DNA of 64,000 nt, taken from positions 116,611-180,610 of the forward strand of contig NZ_WUYX01000029.1 in the NCBI RefSeq assembly GCF_009834785.1, read 5' to 3'. Position numbers and translations under genes: made by a program. Shown piece after piece: positions 42,356-51,179 of the stretch (positions within the stretch are counted from its first letter, which is position 1; the number at the start of each line of letters is the position of its first letter). This DNA comes from Natronorubrum halalkaliphilum (GTDB lineage: Archaea > Halobacteriota > Halobacteria > Halobacteriales > Natrialbaceae). The notes beneath the pieces are model-generated. The model made no database searches. It was given only the letters and a program-made list of their open reading frames with translations, and had not been told where the DNA came from.

Positions 42356-43669
42356 ATGTCACGAACCAACCGACGCACAGTCGTTGCGAAGCGATCGACG
42401 ACCACCCCCATCGAAACCGACGAAATCCGGGCGCTCGTCCGCGCGGCCGGCGACGACGTCGTCGCCGACCTAACGCAGGCCGAATCCGAAGACGCTGGCA
42501 CGTACTTCGGCCGCGGCAAAGTCCGCGAACTCGCGGAAATCGTCGCGACCCGCGACGCGCGGCGCGTCGTCGTCGACGGCGAACTCACGCCGAGTCAGCA
42601 CCGCGCACTCGAGTCCAGGCTTCCCGACGAAACGATCGTTCTCGACCGATACCGGCTCGTGCTCGACATTTTCGAGGCCCAGGCCGGCACCCGGCGCGCA
42701 CAGCTACAGGTCGAACTGGCACAGCTTCGATACGACCTGCCGCGGCTGATCGAGTCCGCGGACGAGGGGGCGCTCAACAAACAAACGGAAAAAGGGTCGC
42801 CCGTCTACGACGTTCGCGACCGCATCGACCGCCTCGAGCGCAAACTCGCGGACCTGCCGGAGCCGGCCGACCAGTTCCGCGAGCGTCGCCGCGAGGAGGG
42901 GTTCGATCTCGTTACCATCGCGGGCTACACGAACGCCGGAAAATCGACGCTGTTGCACCGGCTCGCCGACGAACTCTCACTCGAGCAGTCGGAAGCCGCC
43001 GAAAGCGAACCGGCGGAGGGATCGAACAAGAACGCCACTGCAACAGTCGCGGATCGGCTGTTCGAAACCCTCGAGACGACGACTCGACGAGCGACGATCG
43101 ACGGGCGACCGACCCTCGCCACGGACACGGTCGGGTTCGTCGACGACCTACCCCACGATCTCGTCGAGTCGTTCAGTTCGACGCTGTCGGAGGCCGCCGC
43201 CTCGGACGTCGTCGTGCTCGTCGTCGACGCGAGCGATCCGCCCGCGCGGTTTCGCGAGCGGCTCGAGACGTCGCTCGAGGTCCTCGCGGCACAGGACGTC
43301 GACGATGATCGGATCGTGGCGGCGCTGAACAAGGTCGACCGGCTCTCGACGGCCGACCGAGCGCGCCGTCGCGAGATTGCGACGGCGGAGCTCCCCGAAC
43401 CGGCAGCCGAACCGATCCCAGTAAGCGTCCTCGAGGGAGCGAACCTCGGGACGCTTCGGGCGGCGATCCGCGACGAACTGCCCGAGGAGCGGGCGACGCT
43501 GCGAATGCCGAACGGCGACGACGCGATGGCGGTCGTCTCGAGAGCTTACGATCGGACGACCGTGGAAACGGTCGAGTACGACGGGGTCGACGTCGTTCTC
43601 GAGTGTCGGGGTCGTCCGTCGGTACTCGACCGGCTTCGCGCTCGAGCAGCGGGCTGTAGTGATCCCTAG
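42356..43669 (+). CDS. hflX: GTPase HflX
   Basis: A 437-residue TRAFAC-class GTPase that acts on the large ribosomal subunit. The N-terminal HflX domain (1-170) includes EDAGTYFGRGKVRELAE and DRYRLVLDIFEAQAGTRRAQLQVELAQLRYDLPRL. G1 is GYTNAGKST (about 195-203), G3 DTVGFVDDLP, G4 NKVD. The C-terminus (about 385-437) is a halophile-specific extension. It splits stalled or stressed ribosomes (known of the family). Start ATG 42356. Confidence 0.93.
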   Translation: MSRTNRRTVVAKRSTTTPIETDEIRALVRAAGDDVVADLTQAESEDAGTYFGRGKVRELAEIVATRDARRVVVDGELTPSQHRALESRLPDETIVLDRYRLVLDIFEAQAGTRRAQLQVELAQLRYDLPRLIESADEGALNKQTEKGSPVYDVRDRIDRLERKLADLPEPADQFRERRREEGFDLVTIAGYTNAGKSTLLHRLADELSLEQSEAAESEPAEGSNKNATATVADRLFETLETTTRRATIDGRPTLATDTVGFVDDLPHDLVESFSSTLSEAAASDVVVLVVDASDPPARFRERLETSLEVLAAQDVDDDRIVAALNKVDRLSTADRARRREIATAELPEPAAEPIPVSVLEGANLGTLRAAIRDELPEERATLRMPNGDDAMAVVSRAYDRTTVETVEYDGVDVVLECRGRPSVLDRLRARAAGCSDP

Positions 43670-43822
43670 CCACGAACCGGGCAGAAGCCGAGGGCACCGT
43701 CCCGAAACCGAGATCGAATCCGAAAATCAGGACTCACCTCTTTGTAGCGGCCACACGACAGACCGGATGGACGATGAGTTGCGAGGCGAGACGGGACGCG
43801 AGTTCGAGTCGGCACACGAGAC

Positions 43823-45037
43823 ATGAGCCCTGAGAACGGCCCAAAGTCACCGTCGGAGCGCATCGTCGGCCTCGATGCGCTTCGGGGGGTCGCGATCCTC
43901 GGAATTCTGGTGATCAACATCTGGGTGTTCTCGATGCCCGAGGAGACCCTGTCCAATCCGACGATATACGGCGATTTCTCCGGGATGAACTACTGGGCGT
44001 GGTTCGTCGGCCACGTCTTCGCACAGCAGAAGTTTCTCACGCTGTTTACGATGCTGTTCGGCGGTGGCGTCGTACTGTTCACCCGTCACGGCACGAAGCG
44101 GGGCCGATCCGCGGTCGGCTTGTTCGTCCGGCGTTCCGGCTGGCTCGTCCTGTTCGGCCTCGCACACGCCTATCTCCTGTGGTATGGTGATATCCTCTTT
44201 GCGTACGGCGTCTGCGCGTTTGGCGTCGTCCTCCTCCGTGATCTCCCGGCGCGGACGCTGACGCTGTTCGGCGTCCTTCTGGTTGCCGTGCCCTCGAGCG
44301 TCGAGTTTTTCACGGGGCTGACCACGCACCCGGCGATGATTGCAGACGTGTGGCGACCGGCCGAATCAGCGGTGCGCGCCGAGGTCGAGACGTATCGCAG
44401 TGGCTGGCTCGAGCAAATGAGCCATCGGGCTCCGGCCGCGTTCCAGCGACAGACGTCGGGCTTTCTCGGATACACCGCCTGGCGCGTGAGCGGGTCCATG
44501 CTGCTCGGAATGGCGCTGTTCAAGTGGGGCGTCCTGTCGAATGATCGCTCGGCGACGTTCTACCGGAGGCTCGTCGTGATCGGGGCCGTTAGCGGGCTCG
44601 CCGCGATTCTCACCGGCGTCTGGTACATCCAGGCCAACGACTGGGGAGCCGAGGCGGCGTTGTTCTGGCGCCAGTTCAACTACTGGGGGAGTTTCCCCCT
44701 CGCCGGCGCGTACATCGGGATGGTAATGCTGTACTGCCGGTGGCGTCCCGATGGAGTCCTGACCCGTGCGCTGACCGCCGTCGGCCGGACCGCCTTCAGC
44801 AACTACATCCTGCAAACGGTGCTCGCGACGTCCATCTTCTACGGCCACGGACTCGGACTGTTCGGGCACGTGACTCGCGTCGAGGCGTTCGGAATCGTCG
44901 TGGCCATCTGGGCGATACAGATTCCCCTGTCGGTCCTCTGGCTGCGCTACTTTCGATTCGGGCCGATGGAGTGGCTCTGGCGCGTGCTCACGTACGGGCA
45001 ACGCCAACCGCTCCGGATCGATCGAGTCGATGACTGA
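43823..45037 (+). CDS. DUF418 family membrane protein
   Basis: A 404-residue membrane protein with about ten helices. RIVGLDALRGVAILGILVINIWVFSMPE is the acyltransferase-3-like/DUF418 opening, and the C-terminal half (approximately 235-400) is the DUF418 domain with LTAVGRTAFSNYILQTVLATSIFYGHGLGLFG. Bacterial members are annotated only as possible transporters or acyltransferases. Its stop codon TGA (45035-45037) is completed by the first base of a 29-bp repeat that also occurs after the gene at 38201. Confidence 0.87.
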   Translation: MSPENGPKSPSERIVGLDALRGVAILGILVINIWVFSMPEETLSNPTIYGDFSGMNYWAWFVGHVFAQQKFLTLFTMLFGGGVVLFTRHGTKRGRSAVGLFVRRSGWLVLFGLAHAYLLWYGDILFAYGVCAFGVVLLRDLPARTLTLFGVLLVAVPSSVEFFTGLTTHPAMIADVWRPAESAVRAEVETYRSGWLEQMSHRAPAAFQRQTSGFLGYTAWRVSGSMLLGMALFKWGVLSNDRSATFYRRLVVIGAVSGLAAILTGVWYIQANDWGAEAALFWRQFNYWGSFPLAGAYIGMVMLYCRWRPDGVLTRALTAVGRTAFSNYILQTVLATSIFYGHGLGLFGHVTRVEAFGIVVAIWAIQIPLSVLWLRYFRFGPMEWLWRVLTYGQRQPLRIDRVDD

Positions 45038-45065
45038 TACGGATTGTTATAACTATTTACCGGTG
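45037..45065 (+). repeat. solo 29-bp arm of the 38407 repeat
   Basis: Matches the left arm 38407-38435 at 23 of 29 positions, with conserved ATACGGAT at one end and TTACCGGTG at the other. There is no second arm within the next 60 bases. As at 38407, the arm begins with the A of the upstream gene's TGA. Confidence 0.6.
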
Positions 45066-45112
45066 AACCGAAGGGTGGTCGCGGTTGCGCCGGAACAGAC
45101 TCCAGCACCCCA

Positions 45113-46018
45113 TCACTGCATCGCCTTGACCCAGCCGGGAACCGACGCCATCCCCTCCTTGTCCTCCCAGCCGTTCTCGCGGAGGTAGCGCTCGAGCTCG
45201 GTGAACTCGAAGCCGAACCGGTCCTCGAGCGCGTCGATATCGGCGCCGTAGCCGACCTCGTTGAACCACTCGCACATGACGGTAAACTCCTCGCCGAAGG
45301 AGTCGTAGGCGTCCTCGATGGGGACGTGAACCGGCTCGACGTCCCGCCCGGTGACCTCGGAAAGGACCTCGGCCGTTTCCGCGAGCGTGAGTTCGTCGCC
45401 CGCGAGTTCGACGCGCTCGCCGACGAACTCGTCGGGATTTTCGAACGCGACCGCGGCGGCGCGGCCGACGTTCTCGACGTCGATCATCTGGAGGAAGACG
45501 CCCTCCTCGAGCGGGAGCGCGATCTGGCCGTCTTCGACGACGTCCTCGGCGAAGGCCTCGAAGTTCTGGAAGAAGAACACGGGCTGGAGGACGGTCATCG
45601 GGAGGTCCAGTTCCTGGGCGTACCGGTCGATCTCGTCGGCCGAATCGAAGTGGGGCACCCCCGTGTCGCGCTCGTGACTGCCGACGCCGCTGAAGACGAA
45701 CTGGTCGACCCCCTCTTCGGCGGCGACGTCGGCGATGTTCTTGCCCTGCTGAACTTGCTGGTCGTAGCCTTCCGTCCAGAAGTTGGTGACGGTGAAGACG
45801 GCGTCAGCCTCCGCGACGTGGGGTCGCAGCGACTCCTCGTCGTTCAAATCCCCTTCGACCGTCGTCACGCCCTGATCGGCCAGTTCCTGGGCGCGGTCGC
45901 CCGAGGCGTCGCGAGTCAGACCGTAGACGTCGAACTCCGTTTCGGACTCGAGCAGGTGTTCGACGACCGATCCGCCCTGATTGCCGGTCGCACCGGTGAC
46001 GAGGACGCTGGTTGCCAT
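45113..46018 (-). CDS. NmrA-like NAD(P)-binding protein
   Basis: A 301-residue atypical SDR. VLVTGATGNQGGSVVEHLLE (6-25) is the Rossmann motif of NmrA/HSCARG-type proteins, which bind NAD(P) and often act as redox sensors or quinone reductases; the usual YxxxK is not evident. PMTVLQPVFFFQNFEAFAEDV and the C-terminal GYGADIDALEDRFGFEFTELERYLRENGW are standard for the family. A TATA-like TATATG lies near 46131-46136 and the half-palindrome TTCGG-tt-CCGAA at 46113-46124, in the promoter. Stand-alone gene. Confidence 0.86.
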   Translation of the reverse strand: MATSVLVTGATGNQGGSVVEHLLESETEFDVYGLTRDASGDRAQELADQGVTTVEGDLNDEESLRPHVAEADAVFTVTNFWTEGYDQQVQQGKNIADVAAEEGVDQFVFSGVGSHERDTGVPHFDSADEIDRYAQELDLPMTVLQPVFFFQNFEAFAEDVVEDGQIALPLEEGVFLQMIDVENVGRAAAVAFENPDEFVGERVELAGDELTLAETAEVLSEVTGRDVEPVHVPIEDAYDSFGEEFTVMCEWFNEVGYGADIDALEDRFGFEFTELERYLRENGWEDKEGMASVPGWVKAMQ

Positions 46019-46348
46019 GTTAGTTCACCTCTCCGGCGGTTACGTGGGCGGTCGAAAACGATACGGTCGCAATCGGAACACTGTTCGTAGCTGGTTTCAT
46101 TACGTTATCTGATTCGGTTCCGAACCCACATATACTCTTGGCGACAGGAATGATACTAGCTTACATCGATGTCACTGATAGTTTTCTGAAGGACACCCCG
46201 TGGTACACGATTGCGGGACGATATCTGACCGAGAGCTGTCGAACGGAGGACGATGATTCAGTTCTGATATGGATGCATCGGTACTGGTCGGGGGCAATTT
46301 GAGGGAGAGAAAACAGCCGACTGACCGATTCGAACCAAGACGAAGCGT
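46019..46348. other. 330-bp region with NmrA-gene promoter
   Basis: No gene seen. Minus-strand promoter elements for the NmrA-like gene lie at about 46113-46136 (TATA-like TATATG and TTCGG-tt-CCGAA). The rest, up to the guaAa stop at 46349, has no recognisable element; AT content is a little higher than average. Confidence 0.35.
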
Positions 46349-46900
46349 CTACGATTCGCAGATTGCAAGAAAGTTCTCGAAGATCTCTTCGCCTTCCTCG
46401 GTGTGAGCGACCTCGGGATGCCACTGGACGCCGTAGAGGTCGCGGTCGGTATCGCTCATCGCTTCGACGCCGCAGACGTCGCTCTGTGCGGTCAGTTCGA
46501 ACCCGTCGGGAAGCTCTTTGACTTCGTCAGCGTGACTCGCCCAGACGCGGGTTTCAGGGTGCAAAGAGCCCGTAAGGGGATCCTCGTCGTCGACAATTTC
46601 GACGTTGACGTCGGCGTAGCCGCCGTACTCACCGCCGCCGACGCGGCCGCCCAGTTCCTCGGCGATCAGTTGCATACCCAGACAGATCCCGAGGACGGGA
46701 ACATCACCCTCGAGGTACTCCGCCGAGCGGCCGATGCGGTCCATATCCGGGCCGCCGGAGAGCACGACGCCATCTGCGTCGACCGCTTCGGGCGATGTTT
46801 CGTTGTCGATCAACTCGGTATCGACGCCGAGGTCGCGAAGGGCTCGGCGCTCCAGATGGGTGAACTGTCCGTGATTGTCCACCACGACGATCTTCGTCAT
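46349..46900 (-). CDS. guaAa: GMP synthase, glutamine amidotransferase subunit
   Basis: A 183-residue class I glutaminase that supplies ammonia for conversion of XMP to GMP. The catalytic Cys73 is in LGICLGMQLIA, and the His-Glu pair is in VQWHPEVAHTEEGEEIF. The archaeal enzyme is split: this subunit works with a separate ATP-pyrophosphatase subunit (guaAb), which is not in this window. The start is ATG 46900. Confidence 0.94.
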   Translation of the reverse strand: MTKIVVVDNHGQFTHLERRALRDLGVDTELIDNETSPEAVDADGVVLSGGPDMDRIGRSAEYLEGDVPVLGICLGMQLIAEELGGRVGGGEYGGYADVNVEIVDDEDPLTGSLHPETRVWASHADEVKELPDGFELTAQSDVCGVEAMSDTDRDLYGVQWHPEVAHTEEGEEIFENFLAICES

Positions 46901-47138
46901 TGAGTGGCCCTAGCCAGTCACTCGGTAAAAACGGTCCGGAAACCGTTCTCGAGTCGCGTCGGTCAGAAGTGAACTCGATTAGCGACGGCGTTCTGACCGT
47001 GAGTTCGGATACATCATCACAATATATACTGCTATTTACGCCTGTTTGTAATCCTTATTAGCCGATACCACCAAATACTCCGGTACCGATCGCCAGAATA
47101 CCAGAACATTCATGCATGGGTGCGATGTAGGTTCGAGT

Positions 47139-47312
47139 ATGTCCCTCGAGACCGAATCGGTCGGGAATGGGTCGGCTGACGACGGCGAGATCGTCGCGGC
47201 GATCGACGAGGCGGACGGGCGTCCGCAGCTCGTTATCGCCGATATCGCCCGGGACGACGTCTGGCTGTCGATCTCCGAGCGAGACGCAGTTTCGCTCGAA
47301 ACCTGGCGATAA
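47139..47312 (+). CDS. small conserved haloarchaeal protein
   Basis: A 57-residue protein from ATG 47139: MSLETESVGNGSADDGEIVA, then AIDEADGRPQLVIADIARDDVWLSI and a short end. The DGRPQLVIADI(A/S)RDD stretch is conserved among haloarchaeal genomes, from memory, as a small domain of unknown function (I believe DUF7556). Upstream 46901-47138 is AT-rich, including ATATATACTG, a likely promoter. Function unknown. Confidence 0.7.
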   Translation: MSLETESVGNGSADDGEIVAAIDEADGRPQLVIADIARDDVWLSISERDAVSLETWR

Positions 47313-47394
47313 CGTCAGTAGCGGGGATTTCGAGTGAGCGGGTCGAAAACCCTCAGCTGGATCGCCGAGTTTCGGGTTTCAGGTTTCGAGTTTT

Positions 47395-47422
47395 GTGTTC
47401 CGTGTTCCGTGTTCCCTGTTCC
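47395..47422 (+). repeat. 7-bp microrepeat GTGTTCC, about four copies
   Basis: Three perfect copies of GTGTTCC (47395-47401, 47402-47408, 47409-47415) and one variant CTGTTCC (47416-47422). Just before it the sequence is also repetitive (TTTCGGG, TTTCAGG, TTTCGAG). It lies between the two small genes and is untranslated or 5' leader; a slippage product. Confidence 0.7.
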
Positions 47423-47532
47423 AAGTTTCGGATCTCAATCCCGAACTTCCGGTCCGTTCCTCAATTTCGTCCCCTCGTTCTCCAGCCCCTGGTTCCGGTA
47501 CGTTTATACGCCAGTCACCGGACGATACCGGT

Positions 47533-47670
47533 ATGGCAGTCGATCTCAGCGAGTTCGAGCATCCGTCGTGGATCACTGCGGCCGGAACAGGTATCGGCTA
47601 TCTGCTGATCCTCGCCGTGCTGACAGTAGCCCTGTTTATCGTGCCGTGGTTGATTTTCGCAGCGCTGTAG
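47533..47670 (+). CDS. 45-residue single-helix membrane protein
   Basis: A short gene from ATG 47533: MAVDLSEFEHPSWITAAGTG, then IGYLLILAVLTVALFIVPWL, ending IFAAL. One strong membrane helix with a polar, acidic N-terminus outside or inside. TATA-like sequence GTTTATACG at 47500-47508 supports expression as a short or leaderless mRNA. Unknown function; such proteins are common among halophiles. Confidence 0.72.
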   Translation: MAVDLSEFEHPSWITAAGTGIGYLLILAVLTVALFIVPWLIFAAL

Positions 47671-47920
47671 GAATCCCGGCCCGGTGGGTGTTTTCTTCGG
47701 ATGACCTCAGTAACAACTGAACTTGTTCGTACACTGCTGGCCAACTCGTCCGGCGATCGAGCGTGCAGTGACGATCGGTGGCTACTATACCGAAATGCGC
47801 GCTTCGCTCGAGGCATCTGCCGGTGAGCAGTTCGGTCGGGGACGGTTGCGGTCCAACTCAAAATGGTGGCTCTGGCGTTCGCTCTTGCAGCGAAACGAAC
47901 AGGGAAAACGGAAAACCGAG

Positions 47921-49138
47921 TTAGGCGAAGGTCTTCGAGACGTCCTCGGTCTCGTCCGAATCGGCCTGGACCTTGTCCCAGGCGTTGCGGAAGTCCTCCA
48001 TCCGAATTTCGGTTCGGTCGTCCCGGATCGCGAACATCCCGGCTTCGGTACAGACTGCCTTGACGTCGGCACCGGAGGCCTCTTCGGCCTCTTCGGCTAG
48101 TTCCGCGAAGTCGACGTCGTCCGCGACGTTCATTCCGCGAGTGTGGATCTCGAAGATGATCTCGCGGCCTTCGGCGTTCGGCTTTGGCACCTCGATGAGG
48201 CGGTCGAACCGGCCGGGTCGGAGAATGGCGCGGTCGAGCATGTCGAAGCGGTTGGTCGCGGCGATGATGCGGATCTCACCGCGCTCCTCGAAGCCGTCCA
48301 TCTCCGAAAGCAACTGCATCATCGTCCGCTGGACCTCGGCGTCGCCGGAGGTTTTGGACTCCGTTCGCTTGGCGGCGATGGCGTCGATCTCGTCAATGAA
48401 GATAACGGCGGGTTCGTGCTCGCGGGCGACCTTGAACAGGTCGCGAACGAGCTTCGCACCCTCGCCGATAAACTTGTGGACCAGTTCCGAGCCGGCCATC
48501 TTGATGAAGGTGGCGTCGGTCTGGTTGGCGACGGCTTTGGCGAGCATCGTCTTGCCGGTCCCCGGCGGACCGTACAGCAAGACGCCGCTCGGTGGGTCGA
48601 TCCCGACATCGTCGAACATTTCGGGCTTCTCGAGGGGCATCTCGACCGTCTCGCGGACCTCTTGCATCTGCTCTTCGAGGCCGCCGATGTCCTCGTAGCT
48701 GACCTCGGGACTTTCGGTGACTTCCATCACGCGAGCGCGGACGTCCGTCTCGTTCGAGAGAGATTTGACGATAGAAAGCGAGTTGTTGACGGCGACCCGC
48801 GCGTCGGGGTCGAGGTCCTCACGGAGCTCGTCGGTGACCTCCGTCAGCGCTTCCTGATTGTTCCCGTGCTGTTTGATGATGACGCCTTCGTCCGTAATCT
48901 CCTGGACGGTGGCGACGAACAGCGGGGACTGTTTGAGTTTCTTGTTTTCGTGTGTGAGTCGCTCGAGTTTCTGCTGGTACTTGTTGTTCTCGGCGTTGGC
49001 ATCGAGGAGTTTGTCACGCATCTCCTCGTTTTGCGCCTCGAGGATTTCCAGCCGTTCCTCGAGTGCCTGAATCTTCTCCTGTTGGGACGCCTCGTCCTCG
49101 TCGTATGGGAGGTCGACGTCGTCCACAGTGTCGCTCAT
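47921..49138 (-). CDS. pan: proteasome-activating nucleotidase (PAN)
   Basis: A 405-residue AAA ATPase from ATG 49138 that unfolds substrates for the 20S proteasome. It has an N-terminal coiled coil (about 15-75, EKIQALEERLEILEAQNEEMRDKLLDANAENNKYQQKL), an OB domain, then AAA with Walker A GPPGTGKT, Walker B VIFIDEIDA and the sensor/arginine region NRFDMLDRAILRPGRFDR. The C-terminus ends KTFA, similar to but not the typical HbYX motif (hydrophobic-Tyr-any) that opens the proteasome gate. The longer ORF to 49501 overlaps the divergent HTH gene and was rejected. Confidence 0.94.
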   Translation of the reverse strand: MSDTVDDVDLPYDEDEASQQEKIQALEERLEILEAQNEEMRDKLLDANAENNKYQQKLERLTHENKKLKQSPLFVATVQEITDEGVIIKQHGNNQEALTEVTDELREDLDPDARVAVNNSLSIVKSLSNETDVRARVMEVTESPEVSYEDIGGLEEQMQEVRETVEMPLEKPEMFDDVGIDPPSGVLLYGPPGTGKTMLAKAVANQTDATFIKMAGSELVHKFIGEGAKLVRDLFKVAREHEPAVIFIDEIDAIAAKRTESKTSGDAEVQRTMMQLLSEMDGFEERGEIRIIAATNRFDMLDRAILRPGRFDRLIEVPKPNAEGREIIFEIHTRGMNVADDVDFAELAEEAEEASGADVKAVCTEAGMFAIRDDRTEIRMEDFRNAWDKVQADSDETEDVSKTFA

Positions 49139-49256
49139 CACCCGTCCTTTGGGTGTTGCTTCATAAGAGGCTTCGGGTAGGTGCACTCGACCACGAGTAA
49201 TAACCCACAGACATTTTTTGAAACAGTAAATATTATCAGCCTGTATCTGGAAGGGG

Positions 49257-49532
49257 ATGATGATGAGTGCTTCAGAGTCGTTACGACAAGAGACCGACCA
49301 GCAAGGGACGTGGGACGACGTCAGAGACCTGCCACCGAGTGCGAAACTCGTCGCGAAAGTCCTCGAGTACAACGAAACGATGACCCAACAGCAAATCGCC
49401 GACGAGACGCTGCTCCCATCGCGGACGGTCCGATACGCGCTGAACCGTCTCGATGAGGAGCACGTAGTCGACTCGCGGTTTTCCTTCTCTGACGCCCGCA
49501 AGCGGTTGTACAGTCTCGATATCGAATCCTAA
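49257..49532 (+). CDS. MarR-like winged-helix regulator
   Basis: A 91-residue transcription factor (ATG 49257, or 49260/49263). One winged-helix domain fills the chain: DLPPSAKLVAKVLEYNETMTQQQIADETLLPSRTVRYALNRLDEEHVVDSRFSFSDARKRLYSL. The sequence is highly conserved in haloarchaea and adjacent to pan there (from memory). It is divergent from pan with 118 bp between starts; a TATA-like CAGTAAATATTATC lies at about 49222-49235, 25 bases before its start. It may regulate the pair or proteostasis genes (inference). Confidence 0.88.
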   Translation: MMMSASESLRQETDQQGTWDDVRDLPPSAKLVAKVLEYNETMTQQQIADETLLPSRTVRYALNRLDEEHVVDSRFSFSDARKRLYSLDIES

Positions 49533-49772
49533 TCGTACGAGATCTGGTCTGCATTTCCCCTCTGTTCTCCTCTCGCACGTTCCGTCTTCGAGTGACTGCT
49601 CGGTAGATTTCAATCGGATCGGTCCGAGGGTCCGCTTCTCGGACGAACGCACAATGTAATGAAACAGCGGATACCCGTCCGAGACCGATGTTCGGGCGCC
49701 TGATACCGTTCCGATTTTACTTTCACGGCGGTCGCGGAACCCCTTTAGGGAGCGCTTGCGAAGAACGTGGCA

Positions 49773-51179
49773 ATGACACGGATACTGCATACGGGCGATA
49801 CCCACATCGGGTACCAGCAGTACAATTCGCCCGAGCGACGACAGGATTTCCTCGAGGCCTTTCGGGCGGTCGTCGAGGACGCGGTCGCCGCTGACGTCGA
49901 CGCCGTCATCCATGCGGGAGACCTCTTTCACGATCGACGGCCCGGACTGGTCGATCTCCAGGGAACCGTCGAAATTCTCCGAACGCTCGCCGACGCCGAC
50001 ATTCCCTTTCTCGCCGTCGTCGGAAACCACGAGGGCAAACGCGACGCTCAATGGCTCGACCTCTTCGCCGACCTCGGGCTCGCGACGCGACTCGGTGCCG
50101 AGCCCGAACTGGTCGACGACGTGGCCGTCTACGGGCTGGACTTCGTTCCCCGGTCCAGACGGGACGATCTCGAGTACGACTTCGCCCCCGTTCCCGAGGC
50201 TGCCGACCACGCCACCCTCGTGAGCCACGGGCTGTTCGAGCCCTTCGCGCACGCCGACTGGGACACCGAGCGGATGCTCTCCGAATCGACGGTGGACTTC
50301 GACGCCGTCCTGCTCGGCGACAATCACAAACCCGACACCGCCGAGGTGCTCGACACGTGGGTCACCTACTGCGGTTCGACCGAACGGGCGAGCGCGAGCG
50401 AACGCGAGGATCGCGGCTACAATCTCGTGGAGTTCGAGACGGATGAGACGGACGAAACCGACCAGACCGGGTCGGTCGCCATCAGCCGTCGCGGCCTGAC
50501 TGCCACCCGGGAGTTCGTCTTCGTCGACGCCGAACTCGAGGAGAGCGAGGGCATCGACCGCGTCCGGGAACGCGTTCGCCAACACGACCTCGAGGACGCG
50601 GTCGTCATCGTCACGATCGAAGGCGACGGCCGCCCGATCACGCCGGCGACGATCGAGGAGACAGCGATCGACCGCGGGGCGCTCATCGCTCGCGTCAACG
50701 ACCGACGGGACCTCCCCGACGAGGCCGACGAGGTGACGGTGAGCTTCGCCGATCCCGACGCCGCGGTCCGCGAGCGCGTACGCGATCTGGGACTGAGCGA
50801 CGCCGCACTCGACATCGACGAAACCGTTCGCAACGACGAACTGGTCGACTCGAACGTCCGCGAGACCGTCGAACGGCGCGTCCGGGAGTTGCTCGAGGAA
50901 GACGAATCCGCGTTCGAGCCCGCTCCGGAACGCGAGCCCACGGACGAGGACGTGACGACGGTCGCGGATCAGCTTTCCGAGAGCGACGAAACGGCGACAG
51001 TAGACGAGGACGCGGCAACGAAAGCGGACGACACGGACGACGACCCGATAGCAACAACTGACGCTGACGCCGAGGGGAACGATTTAGCGGACGCCGGAGA
51101 GGATGACCCGGCCGAACCCGACACCGAGAGCGACGATCCGGCCGACGCCGACACCGCTTCGCTGGGTGATTTCGCATGA
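49773..51179 (+). CDS. mre11: DNA double-strand break repair nuclease Mre11
   Basis: A 468-residue metallophosphoesterase that processes DNA ends with Rad50. Its phosphoesterase motifs are [53 protein letters not shown] and LLGDNHKPD (about residues 5-180). The rest is the capping and Rad50-binding region (to about 370), followed by an unusually long acidic, low-complexity C-terminal tail (about 375-468, [18 protein letters not shown]...). I use ATG 49773. The stop TGA at 51177-51179 overlaps the rad50 ATG (51176), so translation is coupled. Confidence 0.94.
   Translation: MTRILHTGDTHIGYQQYNSPERRQDFLEAFRAVVEDAVAADVDAVIHAGDLFHDRRPGLVDLQGTVEILRTLADADIPFLAVVGNHEGKRDAQWLDLFADLGLATRLGAEPELVDDVAVYGLDFVPRSRRDDLEYDFAPVPEAADHATLVSHGLFEPFAHADWDTERMLSESTVDFDAVLLGDNHKPDTAEVLDTWVTYCGSTERASASEREDRGYNLVEFETDETDETDQTGSVAISRRGLTATREFVFVDAELEESEGIDRVRERVRQHDLEDAVVIVTIEGDGRPITPATIEETAIDRGALIARVNDRRDLPDEADEVTVSFADPDAAVRERVRDLGLSDAALDIDETVRNDELVDSNVRETVERRVRELLEEDESAFEPAPEREPTDEDVTTVADQLSESDETATVDEDAATKADDTDDDPIATTDADAEGNDLADAGEDDPAEPDTESDDPADADTASLGDFA

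Noticed and set aside
43847..44329. Minus-strand acidic ORF in the DUF418 gene
   Set aside because: Acidic look is the mirror of hydrophobic codons; no start context and the + strand membrane protein is clear.
47921..49501. 526-codon extended PAN
   Set aside because: The extra 121 residues upstream of ATG 49138 overlap the divergent HTH gene and are Ser/Arg-rich.
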